Assembly: GCF_049856295.1 (NCBI RefSeq)
Contig: NZ_JBNDMZ010000002.1
Coordinates: 248,001-312,000, forward strand
Source of the DNA: JB111 sp049856295
Lineage (GTDB): Bacteria; Actinomycetota; Actinomycetes; Actinomycetales; Actinomycetaceae
Reading direction: 5' to 3'
Length of the DNA stretch: 64,000 nucleotides
Positions 25,923-34,954 of this stretch are shown piece after piece. Every line of letters starts with the position of its first letter. Within the stretch, counting starts at the first letter, position 1. The translations under genes were made by a program, and so were the position numbers. Under the pieces are notes generated by a model. The model saw nothing but the letters and a program-made list of their open reading frames with translations, did not search any database and was not told the origin of the DNA.

Positions 25923-27323
25923 ATGGCCCAGCCCCTCGGCCCGACGCCGCTCGCCGAGCGGTCCCTCGCCCCGGACCTCGCTCGTGGCGCGATGCTCCTG
26001 CTCATCGCCCTCGCCAACGTCCGGGCGTTCGTCGACGTCCCGACCCAGGGCCTGAGGGGCTACCCGGACCCCGACGGGACCTCCGCTCTTGACGACGCCG
26101 TGGCACTGGTCCAGCTTCTCCTCGTCGACGGACGCGCCTACCCTCTGTTCGGCCTGCTCTTCGGGTACGGCGTCTGGCAGCTGGCCTCTCGCCGTCTCGA
26201 CCGGGGCTGGAGCGCCGACGCCGTCGTCTCGATCCTTCGGCGTCGGTCCGTCCTGCTCCTGGCCGTCGGCGCCGTGCACGGGATCCTCTTCTTCCCCGGG
26301 GAGATCATCGCGGCGTACGGCGTCCTCCTGCTCCTGTTGCCAGGAGCGATGGTGCGTGGCCGCGACCAGGCGCTCGTGGCGTGGTCGGCGATCGGCGGCA
26401 TCGTCATCCTTCTGCTCCTTGCGGGTGCCGGGACGTTCGTCGGCCAGGTCGCGCCGATGACGACGAGCTGGGGGACCGCTGTCACCGAGCACCTCACCGC
26501 CTGGCCGCCGGGGGGCGTCCTGTCCAACGCTCTCGGCGTGAGCGTGACCGTGCCGCTCGGTGTCCTCGCCGCCCGGCACGGACTGCTCGACCGCCCGGAC
26601 GAGCACCGCGGCCCCCTGGCCCGGTGCGCCGTCGTCGGCCTCGGTGCCGCGATCGTGCTGGGCGCCTGGTACGCCCTCGTCGCGGCCGGTGCACTCCCGG
26701 CTCCGTCGCCGGCCGTGGCGCCGGTGATGGCCCTGCTCCACGGCGTCGGTGGCTACGCGGGCGGCATCGGGTACGCGGCGCTGTTCGGTCTCCTCGCGGC
26801 GGGTCGGTCCGAACGCGCGCGAGACGGTCACGCACGAGCCAGTCACACGCGCGACGACCACACGCGCGTCGCCCGCGCACGAGACGACCACACGCGAGCG
26901 AGCCACGCGCGAGCGAGCCACGCGCGACACGACCGCCGACGCGACGGGCACGCGTCCGGCATGATCAGGTCGCTGGGCCGGATGTCGATGAGCGGGTACC
27001 TGCTGCAGACGGCGGTGTTCGTCGTCGTGCTCGTCCCGTGGGGTCCGATCGCACTCGGACGTGACATCTCCACGATGTCTGCCGCGCTGGTGGCCGTGGG
27101 CGCGTGGGTGCTCGGCCTCGTCGTCGCGGTGGCGCTCGGACCGACCGGCCGGCGCGGACCGTTCGAGGCGGTCGTGCGGTGGTGGACCTACCGGGGCGCG
27201 GGCGGGCGCGCGTCGAGGCGGCGGGTGACAGGCGAGGGACCTGGTGGCCTGGGTTCGAGCGGTCGTCGGTCGAGCGACGACGGATCCGGTAGCCAGCGGT
27301 CGACCGATCGCAGATCGGGCTAG
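25923..27323 (+). CDS. DUF418 membrane protein with Arg/His/Asp repeat loop
   Basis: A 466-aa polytopic membrane protein. The N-terminal SLAPDLARGAMLLLIALANV and later LFGLLFGYGVWQLASRRL plus MSGYLLQTAVFVVVL are typical of DUF418/YeiB-like proteins, whose function is unknown. Between helices (residues ~297-342) is a low-complexity stretch built from RARDxHTR/ASHAR units, coded by GC-rich repeats (26815-26950) and not conserved in the family. ATG 25923 has no ribosome site. Confidence 0.82.
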   Translation: MAQPLGPTPLAERSLAPDLARGAMLLLIALANVRAFVDVPTQGLRGYPDPDGTSALDDAVALVQLLLVDGRAYPLFGLLFGYGVWQLASRRLDRGWSADAVVSILRRRSVLLLAVGAVHGILFFPGEIIAAYGVLLLLLPGAMVRGRDQALVAWSAIGGIVILLLLAGAGTFVGQVAPMTTSWGTAVTEHLTAWPPGGVLSNALGVSVTVPLGVLAARHGLLDRPDEHRGPLARCAVVGLGAAIVLGAWYALVAAGALPAPSPAVAPVMALLHGVGGYAGGIGYAALFGLLAAGRSERARDGHARASHTRDDHTRVARARDDHTRASHARASHARHDRRRDGHASGMIRSLGRMSMSGYLLQTAVFVVVLVPWGPIALGRDISTMSAALVAVGAWVLGLVVAVALGPTGRRGPFEAVVRWWTYRGAGGRASRRRVTGEGPGGLGSSGRRSSDDGSGSQRSTDRRSG

Positions 27324-27349
27324 CGCCGCTCGACCGAACGTGGGTCGGG

Positions 27350-28000
27350 CTAGCGCGGATCGACCTCGACGCTCGGCACGTCGATCACCTCGGGTCCACC
27401 CGCGGGGTCGGCAGATCGGCGGGCACGACGGCGTCGGCCGTAGCGCCGCACGGCCAGCACCCCGAGCACCAGCACGACGACGACGAGCACCCCCACCGCG
27501 ACAGGCAGGAGGATCGCCGAGGCCACGAGAGCGAGCGAGGTGGCGTCCTCGGCCGTCGACGCCACCGGTGCCGCCGCCCCGGCGGTGCCGACGTTGAGCA
27601 GTGGCCGGGACAGCGACTTGCCGCCGTGCACGATCAGCGCGAGAAGGACTCCGGCGGCGATCGGCACCCACGCACCGCCCTCCGCGAGCCGGGCCGGGTC
27701 CTCGATCGCGGGCGTCACGCTCCCGACGCCCGCGCTGAACGCGATCCCGCCGGAGGTCGGTCGGACGACGGTCTGCAGCACGTCGTTGACCGAGTCGACG
27801 GCAGGGATCTTGTCGGCGACCTCCTCGATGACGAGGAGCGCGCCGAGGACGAGGAGCGCCGGCCAGCTCTCGAGCCACGCCCATCCGTCGGGCAGCGTGA
27901 GCAGGTCGGTGAACCGGCCGAGGACGCCGAGGGCGACGAGCGGGATGTAGGCGTTGAGGCCCGCGGCGAGCGCGAGCCCCGACGCCGCGAGGAGCTCCAT
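27350..28000 (-). CDS. DUF4126 membrane protein
   Basis: A 216-aa membrane protein matching DUF4126: GLALAAGLNAYIPLVALGVL at the start, IEEVADKIPAVDSVNDVLQT, RPTSGGIAFSAG, and HGGKSLSRPLLNVGT. The C-terminal helix is followed by an Arg-rich tail. Function unknown. It converges on the DUF418 gene. Both stops are TAG inside CTAG palindromes, each embedded in a TCGGGCTAGCGC repeat (27315 and 27345). Confidence 0.85.
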   Translation of the reverse strand: MELLAASGLALAAGLNAYIPLVALGVLGRFTDLLTLPDGWAWLESWPALLVLGALLVIEEVADKIPAVDSVNDVLQTVVRPTSGGIAFSAGVGSVTPAIEDPARLAEGGAWVPIAAGVLLALIVHGGKSLSRPLLNVGTAGAAAPVASTAEDATSLALVASAILLPVAVGVLVVVVLVLGVLAVRRYGRRRRARRSADPAGGPEVIDVPSVEVDPR

Positions 28001-28092
28001 CCGCCAAGGGTGCCAGCGGCACGGCCCGGTGGCGCGGCGACACGGCGGCGCGGTGCGGCGGCCCTGGAGACCTGCACACCTACAGTGACCGC

Positions 28093-28971
28093 ATGGCGAA
28101 GGGGAACGAGGGTCGTCGGCAGGAGCCGCGCCCCAGGTCGTGGGAGTCCCCTCTCCGGGCGCTCATCGATCACCCGCTCGACGCCGGGTACGCCGCCGCG
28201 TCGGAACGCCGCGAGCGGGAGGGCACCGGCCGGCCGCCCGCGCTCCGTGCAGCCACCTGGGGAACGGTGCTGGCGCTCGGCGTCGGGCTCGTCGTCGCCG
28301 GACGCGAGCTCGCCGTGCCGGAGGAGGGGCGGGACCCCGTGCGCGCCGAGCTCGCCGCGCAGATCCAGGGTGCCGAGGAGGCGGCGGACGCCCTGGCGCG
28401 GGGCAACGAGGAGCTCGCGTCCGAGGTCGAGCTGCTGCGCGAGGACGTGGTGGCCGACGCCCCGTCCGAGCTGGGGGAGGCCGCGCGGGCGGCGCTCGAT
28501 GGCTCGGCCCAGTACGCCCTCGAAGGACCTGCGCTGCAGATCGTGCTGTCCGACTCCGAGGACTCGGCCTCCGGTGTCCCTGGGGCCGACGACGGGCGAG
28601 TGCGCGACACCGACATCCAGGCCGTGGTCAACGGGTTGTGGGCAGCCGGTGCGGAGGGGGTCGGCGTCGACGGACGCAGGCTCGCCTCGACGACCGCCGT
28701 GCGCGCCGCCGGTCGCGCGATCCTCGTCAACCTCGAGGCGACGAGCTCGCCGTACGAGATCGTCGCGCTCGGGGACCCGGGCGAGCTGCGCGAGGCCCTG
28801 GACGCGGGAACCGCCGGTAGCCACCTGAACGAGCTGGCCGACCGCTACGACATCGGCGTCAGCTACGCGGAACTCGAGTCGGCGACCCTGCCGGCGGTCG
28901 CCCCGCGGTCCACGAGCTTCGCGGTCCCGATCGGGGCGGCGGACATCACGTCGGACGAGGGGGACCGGTAG
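28093..28971 (+). CDS. DUF881 protein, first copy
   Basis: A 292-aa single-pass membrane protein. The cytoplasmic N-terminus (~55 aa), TM at ~53-70 and short coiled coil (LAAQIQGAEEAADALARGNE) precede a DUF881 domain (~130-265) containing VVNGLWAAGAEGVGVDGRRL. DUF881 proteins sit in the conserved actinobacterial cluster with sbp, garA and ftsR, near division and cell-wall genes; biochemical role unknown. TACAGT ends 6 nt before ATG 28093, so the message is probably leaderless. The stop overlaps the next GTG start. Confidence 0.88.
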   Translation: MAKGNEGRRQEPRPRSWESPLRALIDHPLDAGYAAASERREREGTGRPPALRAATWGTVLALGVGLVVAGRELAVPEEGRDPVRAELAAQIQGAEEAADALARGNEELASEVELLREDVVADAPSELGEAARAALDGSAQYALEGPALQIVLSDSEDSASGVPGADDGRVRDTDIQAVVNGLWAAGAEGVGVDGRRLASTTAVRAAGRAILVNLEATSSPYEIVALGDPGELREALDAGTAGSHLNELADRYDIGVSYAELESATLPAVAPRSTSFAVPIGAADITSDEGDR

Positions 28972-29303
28972 TGCTCGCCATCGTCGGACTCGCGATCGGC
29001 ATCGTGATCGGCCTCGTCCTCGACCCCACGGTCCCCACCTGGCTCGTGCCCTACCTGCCGATCGCAGTCGTCGCAGCGATGGACGCGCTCCTCGGCGGTC
29101 TGCGGGCCCGCCTCCAGGGCGTCTTCGACGACCAGGTCTTCATCACCTCGTTCCTGTTCAACACCGTCGTGGCCGCGTTCCTCGTGTACGTCGGCGACCA
29201 GCTCGGCGTCGGGGGACAGATGACGACCGCGATCGTCGTCGTCCTCGGGATCCGGATCTTCTCCAACGTGGCGGCGATCAGACGCCACATCTTCAAGGCG
29301 TGA
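28971..29303 (+). CDS. sbp: Small basic protein Sbp (DUF1290)
   Basis: A 110-aa protein of three or four hydrophobic helices. IVIGLVLDPTVPTWLVPYLP and AMDALLGGLRARLQGVFDDQ are the DUF1290 signature. Start GTG 28971 and a four-base overlap with the following gene show a tight operon. The family is conserved between two DUF881 genes in actinobacteria and may be an envelope or division accessory. Confidence 0.92.
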   Translation: MLAIVGLAIGIVIGLVLDPTVPTWLVPYLPIAVVAAMDALLGGLRARLQGVFDDQVFITSFLFNTVVAAFLVYVGDQLGVGGQMTTAIVVVLGIRIFSNVAAIRRHIFKA

Positions 29304-30166
29304 CCGGCGTGCGGGACGACGACCCGGCGGGCCGCGCGGAGGACGTGGCGCCCGACGACGCCGCCGTCCCCGAGGACGACCGGATCCCCGACGACGGGTC
29401 AGACGACGCCGCCGTCCCCGAGGACGACCGGCTCCCCGAGGACGGGTCCGACGACGACGAACGTCCCGACTCCCGTGCCCGACCGTGGTGGCAGGGCCGG
29501 GCGTCGGACCTGCTCGTGGTGGTCCTGTGCGCGCTGCTCGGCGTCGCGCTCGTGGCACAGGTCCGGCACACGCAGGAGGACCCGCTCGCCGCCCTGCGTC
29601 AGGACGACCTCGTCCGTCTGCTCGACGATCTCGACCGGCGGAACATCGACCTCGTGGAGGAGCAGGACCGGCTGCAGGAGGAGCTGGACGGGCTGCGGTC
29701 GGCGGCGGACTCGTCCCAGGCGGCCGCCGACGCCGCGGCGGAGCTCGCCGGGACGCAGGGGGTGCTCGCCGGAACTGTCCCTGCGGCGGGACCGGGTGTC
29801 GAGATCACGGTGACGGACCCGGGCGACGCGATGCGCGGGCAGACGATGGTGACGATGATCCAGGAGCTGCGGAACGCGGGCGCGGAGGCGATCGAGATCG
29901 GCGGGGTGCGGCTGACGGCCACCTCGTACGTGATCCGGTCGACCGGCGGTCTTGTCGTCGACGGGACGACGATCTCCTCGCCGTACGTGCTACGTGCGAT
30001 CGGCGATCCCCAGACGATGCAGGTCGCGCTCGAGATCCCGGGCGGCGCGCTCTCGACGGTCCGCGGGCGCGGTGCCACGGTCTCGCTGATCGAGCAGGCC
30101 CACGTCGAGATCCGGTCCGTTGCCGAGCCGCGTGACCTCGAGCACTCTCGGGTCGTCGAGGACTGA
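29300..30166 (+). CDS. DUF881 protein, second copy
   Basis: A 288-aa protein with an acidic N-terminal tail (~60 aa) holding a duplicated AAVPEDDR(I/L)P(D/E)DGSDD unit. A TM (~72-88), a coiled coil (DDLDRRNIDLVEEQDRLQEE) and a DUF881 domain (~150-270; MIQELRNAGAEAIEIGGVRL) follow. It differs from the upstream paralog mainly in the acidic tail. GTG start in a GTGA overlap with sbp. Confidence 0.88.
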   Translation: MTGVRDDDPAGRAEDVAPDDAAVPEDDRIPDDGSDDAAVPEDDRLPEDGSDDDERPDSRARPWWQGRASDLLVVVLCALLGVALVAQVRHTQEDPLAALRQDDLVRLLDDLDRRNIDLVEEQDRLQEELDGLRSAADSSQAAADAAAELAGTQGVLAGTVPAAGPGVEITVTDPGDAMRGQTMVTMIQELRNAGAEAIEIGGVRLTATSYVIRSTGGLVVDGTTISSPYVLRAIGDPQTMQVALEIPGGALSTVRGRGATVSLIEQAHVEIRSVAEPRDLEHSRVVED

Positions 30167-30314
30167 CCGTTGCCGCTCCGGCGCGGCCGCCGTCGCCGTA
30201 GCCCCTGATCAGGCCTTGTGACCACTGTGACACGGAAGGTCACGATCGGACTACGATGGTGGGACGGCCCCGCGACCTGCGGGCCGCACGCACCCCGCCG
30301 AAGGAGGCACCGCG
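30167..30314. promoter_or_regulatory. Probable promoter region of garA-ftsR
   Basis: 148 bp containing a GTGAC...GTCAC inverted repeat (30210-30242 area) and TACGAT near 30251. The garA ribosome site is GAAGGAGGCACCGCG. Promoter hexamers are not certain. Confidence 0.35.
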
Positions 30315-30815
30315 ATGTCTACCCCTCCGCCTCCCGCACCCGAGCCGTGGGACGACCCCAGGCTGCGCACGGAGGAGGACGGCGCGAGCGCCGACTCCAC
30401 CGCGCGGTTCGGCGTCATCGACGAGCAGGCGAGCAGCCACTCGCTCCCCGGCCTGTCGCCCGAGGAGTCCAAGGCGGTCGCTGCACTCCCCGCCGGCAGC
30501 GCCCTGATGATCGTCCAGCACGGCCCGAACTCCGGCGCGCGGTTCCTGCTCGACGCCGCCAGCACGACGGTCGGGCGTCACCCGCGGTCGGACATCTTCC
30601 TCGACGACGTCACCGTGTCCCGGCACCACTGCGAGTTCCTCAGTCGTGACGGCGGGTTCGACGTCCGCGACATCGGCTCGCTCAACGGCACCTACGTCAA
30701 CCGGACCCGGATCGACGCGGTGCGGCTGCGCGCGGGCGACGAGGTGCAGGTCGGCAAGTACCGGCTGACGTACCACCCGAGCCAGGTCCGCGGCGAGGAG
30801 GCCCGCGAGGCGTGA
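30315..30815 (+). CDS. garA: FHA-domain protein GarA/OdhI
   Basis: A 166-aa protein. A flexible N-terminus holds a Thr (DSTARF, Thr29) where GarA/OdhI carry their kinase-target Thr. The FHA domain (~75-155) is complete: VGRHPRSDIFLDD, SRHHCEF and GSLNGTYVN, all phosphothreonine-binding signatures. In relatives, unphosphorylated GarA inhibits 2-oxoglutarate dehydrogenase and regulates glutamate metabolism. Clear AAGGAGG before ATG 30315. Overlaps ftsR by four bases. Confidence 0.92.
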   Translation: MSTPPPPAPEPWDDPRLRTEEDGASADSTARFGVIDEQASSHSLPGLSPEESKAVAALPAGSALMIVQHGPNSGARFLLDAASTTVGRHPRSDIFLDDVTVSRHHCEFLSRDGGFDVRDIGSLNGTYVNRTRIDAVRLRAGDEVQVGKYRLTYHPSQVRGEEAREA

Positions 30816-31636
30816 GCGCCGCGCGATCCCGCTCCTCCCGGTTCGAGCCGGCGGACCTCTCCGACGACCCCGCCCGCCCGGACGGGGCGACCGGTGCCGA
30901 CGGCGCGGGCTCCGGGACGACCGGCTCGGCGGGGGAGTCGTGGCCCCCGGGCGTGAGCCGGACCCCGGTCATGGCGATCGGGCAGGTCGTGGCGATCCTC
31001 CAGGACGAGTTCCCCGCGATGACGCTGTCGAAGCTGCGCTACCTCGAGGAGCAGGACCTCGTCCGGCCGCACCGCGCTCCGTCGGGCTACCGCAAGTACT
31101 CCCGCGCCGACGTCGAGCGGCTCCGGTTCGCGCTTGCCGCGCAGCGGGACGCGTTCCTTCCGCTGCGCGTGATCCGCGACCAGCTCGACGACCTGGACGC
31201 CGGTCGCGGTGTCCAGGACCCCGTCCTCGCACGGATCGTCGCCCGCGACGGGCAGGTCGTCGCGCCCGCCGCCACCTCGCGGCTGACCTCGACGGAGCTG
31301 GCGGACGCGACGGGGGCGAGCGTGGCCGACGTCGAGGGCCTCGCGGAGGCGGGCCTCGTCCCGGTGGACGCGCGGGGCCGGCACCCCGGCGCCGCGGTGC
31401 CGGTCGTCGTCGCGGCGGCCGCGCTCGGCAGGCTCGGGGTCGACCCCCGTCACCTGCGCACGGTCCGGCAGGCGGCCGAGCGTGAGGCCGGGACGATCGC
31501 CGCGGCACTGGCGCCGCTGCGGGCGGGACGGTCCGGGGCCGACCTCGAACGGGCGAACGCGCGTGCCCGCGAGATGGGTGAGCTCTACGCGCAGCTGCAC
31601 ACCGAGCTGCTCAGGAGAGCGATCTCCGAGCTCTGA
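30812..31636 (+). CDS. ftsR: MerR-family regulator FtsR
   Basis: A 274-aa regulator. After a disordered ~50-aa leader, a MerR-type winged helix (TLSKLRYLEEQDLVRPHRAP, SGYRKYSRADVERLRFAL) occupies ~65-130. A second helical region holds LTSTELADATGASVADVEGL. It corresponds to Rv1828 of M. tuberculosis and FtsR of Corynebacterium, an activator of ftsZ. Linked to garA by a GTGA overlap, as in other actinobacteria. Confidence 0.9.
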   Translation: MSAARSRSSRFEPADLSDDPARPDGATGADGAGSGTTGSAGESWPPGVSRTPVMAIGQVVAILQDEFPAMTLSKLRYLEEQDLVRPHRAPSGYRKYSRADVERLRFALAAQRDAFLPLRVIRDQLDDLDAGRGVQDPVLARIVARDGQVVAPAATSRLTSTELADATGASVADVEGLAEAGLVPVDARGRHPGAAVPVVVAAAALGRLGVDPRHLRTVRQAAEREAGTIAAALAPLRAGRSGADLERANARAREMGELYAQLHTELLRRAISEL

Positions 31637-31702
31637 CGCCCCGCGGACGTGCAGTCCGACGGGAACCCGATACTGCGGGTCCCGGTCCAATAGGCTCGGC
31701 AC

Positions 31703-32254
31703 GTGCACGAGATGGAGGTCCAGGGCGTCGAGGTGACGCTCGACGGTGCCCGCGTGGTGCTCCTGCTCAAGGATCCGTCGAGCGGCCGGGTGCTCCCCAT
31801 CGTCGTCGGGGCCCGTGAGGGTGCGGCCATCGCATCGGTCCAGGCGGGGCTCGTGCCGCCGCGCCCCCTCACGCACGACCTCATGCTCTCGGCGATCCGC
31901 ACGCTCGGTTCGGAGGTCGTCGCGGTCGTCATCACGGCCCAGCTCGACGGCGTGTTCTACGCCGAGCTCGTGCTGTCGACGGGCGAGACGATCGACTGCC
32001 GTCCCTCCGACGGCGTCGCGCTCGCGCTGCGCGCGGGTGCTCCCATCAGGTGCGTGCCGGAGCTCCTGCCCGACCTGGGTGCCGTCCAGGTCGGCCCCGG
32101 TGCCGGTGCGGGTACGGCGTCGGGCATCGGTGGTCGCGACAAGGTGGGTCGGGGGACCGACGGCGCCGCGATCGAGGACGCGGTCGCCGAGCTGCGCCGC
32201 GAGCTCGAGGGGCTGGGGCCCGACGACTTCGGCGCGCCCGATCCGTCCGCCTGA
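31703..32254 (+). CDS. Bifunctional nuclease-family protein (DUF151)
   Basis: A 183-aa protein matching DUF151: LPIVVGAREGAAIASVQAGL, PRPLTHDLMLSAIRTLGSEV, and CRPSDGVALALRAGAPI. Plant and thermophile relatives have been called bifunctional nucleases; the actinobacterial role is unclear. The last ~55 residues are Gly-rich, then a short acidic helix. GTG 31703 is 6 nt after TAGGCT, a leaderless arrangement; ATG 31712 is possible. Position between ftsR and another merR gene is conserved in actinobacteria. Confidence 0.88.
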   Translation: MHEMEVQGVEVTLDGARVVLLLKDPSSGRVLPIVVGAREGAAIASVQAGLVPPRPLTHDLMLSAIRTLGSEVVAVVITAQLDGVFYAELVLSTGETIDCRPSDGVALALRAGAPIRCVPELLPDLGAVQVGPGAGAGTASGIGGRDKVGRGTDGAAIEDAVAELRRELEGLGPDDFGAPDPSA

Positions 32255-32577
32255 GCGCCGACCCGTCCGACGTGTGGGCGCGCGCCCGACCGGACGGACG
32301 TGCCGTTGACCGGGTGGGCCCACCCCCGACCGGGTGGGCGCTCCCCGGACGGATGGACGTGCCCCTGGCCGGTGAGGGAGCACCTGGGCGGCGACCGCGA
32401 TGTCGACGACATGCACGACGTCGACACACCACCAGTCACAGCAGTCACATCCGACGCCGACGCTAAACTGGTGTGCGACCCGCCGACAGGCGTCGTTGAC
32501 CCGGGTCGGCCCGCGTCCTAGCGTGACGGTGTCACCGGGACCCCGCCCCGGTCCCGCCACGAGAAACGGAGCCCACC
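32255..32577. other. Intergenic region upstream of the second merR gene
   Basis: 323 bp. The first 130 bp are degenerate GC-rich repeats (CGGACGGACGTGCC, GACCGGGTGGGC). TAAACT near 32465 with TCACAT 17 nt upstream could be the promoter. A TGACGGTGTCAC element (32523-32534) is an imperfect palindrome just before the ribosome site. Confidence 0.4.
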
Positions 32578-33153
32578 GTGAGCCCCACGGAAGCCACCGG
32601 CGCGCACGCGCGCGGACCGCAGCTTGCCCAGGGCATGTTGTTCGGTGAGACCCTCCCGGACATCGACCAGGACACGGGCTACCGCGGCCCGACCGCCTCC
32701 CGCGCGGCCGGCATCACCTACCGGCAGCTCGACTACTGGGCGCGGACGGGGCTCGTCGAGCCGTCGGTGCGTGGGGCGCAGGGCTCGGGCAGCCAGCGGC
32801 TGTACAGCTTCCGGGACATCCTCGTGCTCAAGGTGGTCAAGCGCCTCCTCGACTCGGGCGTCTCCCTCCCGCAGATCCGCGTGGCGATCGGGCACCTCAA
32901 GGAGCGCGGCGTCGAGGACCTCGCGGGCATCACGCTCATGTCCGACGGTGCGTCGGTCTACGAGTGCACCTCCGACGACGAGGTGATCGACCTCGTTCAG
33001 GGTGGGCAGGGAGTCTTCGGGATTGCCGTGAGTCGCGTGTGGCGCGAGGTCGAGGGAAGCCTCGCCGAGCTGCCGACCGAGCGCGCGGAGGCCGAGGACG
33101 CGCCGGACGAGCTCGCGCGGCGTCGCGCGGCCCGTGCCCGGCAGGTCGGCTGA
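32578..33153 (+). CDS. MerR-family regulator (Rv1830-like)
   Basis: A 191-aa protein. The MerR HTH (ASRAAGITYRQLDYWARTGL, QRLYSFRDILVLKVVKRLLD) is at ~45-115 and a C-terminal domain (SDGASVYECTSDDEVIDLVQ) resembles Rv1830. Start GTG 32578 is preceded by GGAGCCCACC. The block garA-ftsR-DUF151-merR keeps the order seen in mycobacteria. Regulates unknown targets; relatives are linked to division and growth. Confidence 0.9.
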   Translation: MSPTEATGAHARGPQLAQGMLFGETLPDIDQDTGYRGPTASRAAGITYRQLDYWARTGLVEPSVRGAQGSGSQRLYSFRDILVLKVVKRLLDSGVSLPQIRVAIGHLKERGVEDLAGITLMSDGASVYECTSDDEVIDLVQGGQGVFGIAVSRVWREVEGSLAELPTERAEAEDAPDELARRRAARARQVG

Positions 33154-33327
33154 CTCCTCTCCGACTCGTCTGCTGAGCAGGTGACCCGCAGGGCGGAACC
33201 CGTTCCCCGGACGACCGGACGCGCGGGGCACGGTTCGTGGACCAGGACCGACGGCGGGGGAGACCTCCCCGGACGGCATCCCCGGGAGTGACCGAAACGT
33301 GATCATTGCACCACTACAGTGCCCTTC

Positions 33328-34935
33328 ATGAGCGTTGCCCCCGGGTGGTACACCGACCCCCACGACGAAGCCAGGATCAGGTACTGGGACGGTTCCATCT
33401 GGACCGAGCAGTCGGCCGGGCGAGGTGCGCGACCCGACGACGGGTCCGTGCCCTCCGGCTCCGAGGCCGCGACCGGCGTACTTCCCGCTCAGGGCGGAGG
33501 CGAGGCCGGCGTACCGGACGGACACGCACAGGCGGGCGCCTTCGGTGGCCAGCAGGCGGGCGCCGGGTACGGGGCCGGCAGTCCGACGGCCGGTTCGCCC
33601 GGTGCCGCTGCCGGATACGGACCGGCGGGTGCGTACGGCGGTCAGCAGGCGGGCGCCGGGTACGGCGCGGGTAGTCCGACGGCGGGCTCGCCCGGTGCCG
33701 CTGCCGGATACGGACCGGCGGGTGCGTACGGCGGTCAGCAGGCGGGCGCCGGGTACGGCGCGGGTAGTCCGACGGCGGGCTCGCCCGGTGCTGCTCCCGG
33801 ATACGGACCGGCGGGTGCGTACGGCGGCCAGCAGGCGGCCGCAGGGTACGGGGCCGGAGCGCCTGGTGGCCTGGGTGGGCCCGGCGGCTACGGCCCGGGT
33901 GGCCCCGGCGAACCTGGTGGACCGGGTGGCCCGGCGAACGGTGGGTCCGACGGCAACCGGCGCAGCCCGGCGCTCATCGCCCTGCTCGCGATCCTCGGCG
34001 TCGCGATCGTCGGCGTCGGCGGGTACTTCGTGTGGGACGCCGTCGCGGGCGAGGACGACACCGCGTCCGAGACCACCGCGCCTCCCTCCGACGCCCAGCC
34101 GAGCACCCCGGGGCCGACGACGGAGCCGGCGAGCAGCGAGGCCCCGACCACGGAGGAGCCCACCACCGAGGAGCCCACGACCGAGGAGCCCACCACCGAG
34201 GAGCCCACCACCGAGGAGCCGACGACCGAGGAGCCCTCGGTCGCGCCCGGTGAGTTCGTCGGCAACGACGAGAGCGGAGCAGCCGTCTTCGTCGACCCTG
34301 ACGGCGAGGGGCTCGGTACCCGCTTCGAGTCGGCGATCGACGCCGACGGGGCCGCCACCGTCACGCTCCGCGTCGACGAGCGCGCCGCCGTCATCATCGG
34401 CGGGCACTCTCCGGACGGAGAGGACCTCCGCTTCCAGATCACGGGCGAGGGTGTCGACGAGACGCTCGACGACTCGCAGTCCCTCATGCCCGTCTTCGGT
34501 TTCCGCCAGGAGCATCTCGACCCGGCAGACGCCCGCGTCCTCGACCCTGGTGACTACCAGATCACGATCGACGAGTACGGCGGCGACCCGTCGCAGATCA
34601 TCATGGAGGCGCACTCCGGCACGCTCGTCGTCGGTGTCCCGTCCGACACGCCCGTGACGATCGAGGACGGTCGTCCGTCGGTCTTCATCCTCCACGTGGG
34701 CGCGGAGACCCCGCTGCGGGCGGGCGTCCACGGCGACGAGGACACGATGATCCACGTCGTCGACCCCGAGCTGTTCGTCCATGAGAACGACGACGCGCCC
34801 CCGGAGCACGAGCCTAGGAACCCGCTGGACGCGTCCGTGGACATCGAGTCGGTCCCGGTGGGTGACAGCGTCATCGTCGCCAGCACGTTCTGGGGCGACG
34901 CGACCGACGCCGTCGTGCACATCGAGCCGCGCTGA
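33328..34935 (+). CDS. DUF2510 membrane protein 1 with internal repeats
   Basis: A 535-aa protein. The N-terminal DUF2510 motif is PGWYTDPHDEARIRYWDGSI, followed by a Gly/Ala/Tyr-rich region with a 31-residue unit repeated three times plus a partial. One TM (~212-232, ALIALLAILGVAIVGVGGYF) and a PTTEE linker lead to an extracellular C-domain of ~225 aa without a family name. DUF2510 is a membrane-associated domain of unknown function. ATG 33328 lies 7 nt after TACAGT, suggesting a leaderless mRNA. Two paralogous genes follow. Confidence 0.85.
   Translation: MSVAPGWYTDPHDEARIRYWDGSIWTEQSAGRGARPDDGSVPSGSEAATGVLPAQGGGEAGVPDGHAQAGAFGGQQAGAGYGAGSPTAGSPGAAAGYGPAGAYGGQQAGAGYGAGSPTAGSPGAAAGYGPAGAYGGQQAGAGYGAGSPTAGSPGAAPGYGPAGAYGGQQAAAGYGAGAPGGLGGPGGYGPGGPGEPGGPGGPANGGSDGNRRSPALIALLAILGVAIVGVGGYFVWDAVAGEDDTASETTAPPSDAQPSTPGPTTEPASSEAPTTEEPTTEEPTTEEPTTEEPTTEEPTTEEPSVAPGEFVGNDESGAAVFVDPDGEGLGTRFESAIDADGAATVTLRVDERAAVIIGGHSPDGEDLRFQITGEGVDETLDDSQSLMPVFGFRQEHLDPADARVLDPGDYQITIDEYGGDPSQIIMEAHSGTLVVGVPSDTPVTIEDGRPSVFILHVGAETPLRAGVHGDEDTMIHVVDPELFVHENDDAPPEHEPRNPLDASVDIESVPVGDSVIVASTFWGDATDAVVHIEPR
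33547..33840 (+). repeat. 93-bp coding tandem repeat
   Basis: Units begin at 33547, 33640 and 33733 with a partial copy at 33826. Each encodes 31 residues (GQQAGAGYGAGSPTAGSPGA and the AAGYGPAGAYG tail). Units 2 and 3 are nearly identical in DNA, so copy number may vary. Confidence 0.9.
34143..34235 (+). repeat. 15-bp coding repeat (PTTEE)
   Basis: Six tandem GAGCCCACCACCGAG-type units encode PTTEE in the extracellular linker of the preceding DUF2510 protein, forming a stiff acidic stalk. Confidence 0.85.
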
Positions 34936-34954
34936 GCGCGGCCGGGACGGCAGG

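Noticed and set aside
30692..32560. 622-codon minus-strand frame opposite ftsR and DUF151
   Set aside because: A GC-rich antisense shadow; both plus-strand genes are conserved families.
33547..33840. Possible CRISPR-like array
   Set aside because: The 93-bp units are contiguous, without spacers, and lie in frame within a coding region.
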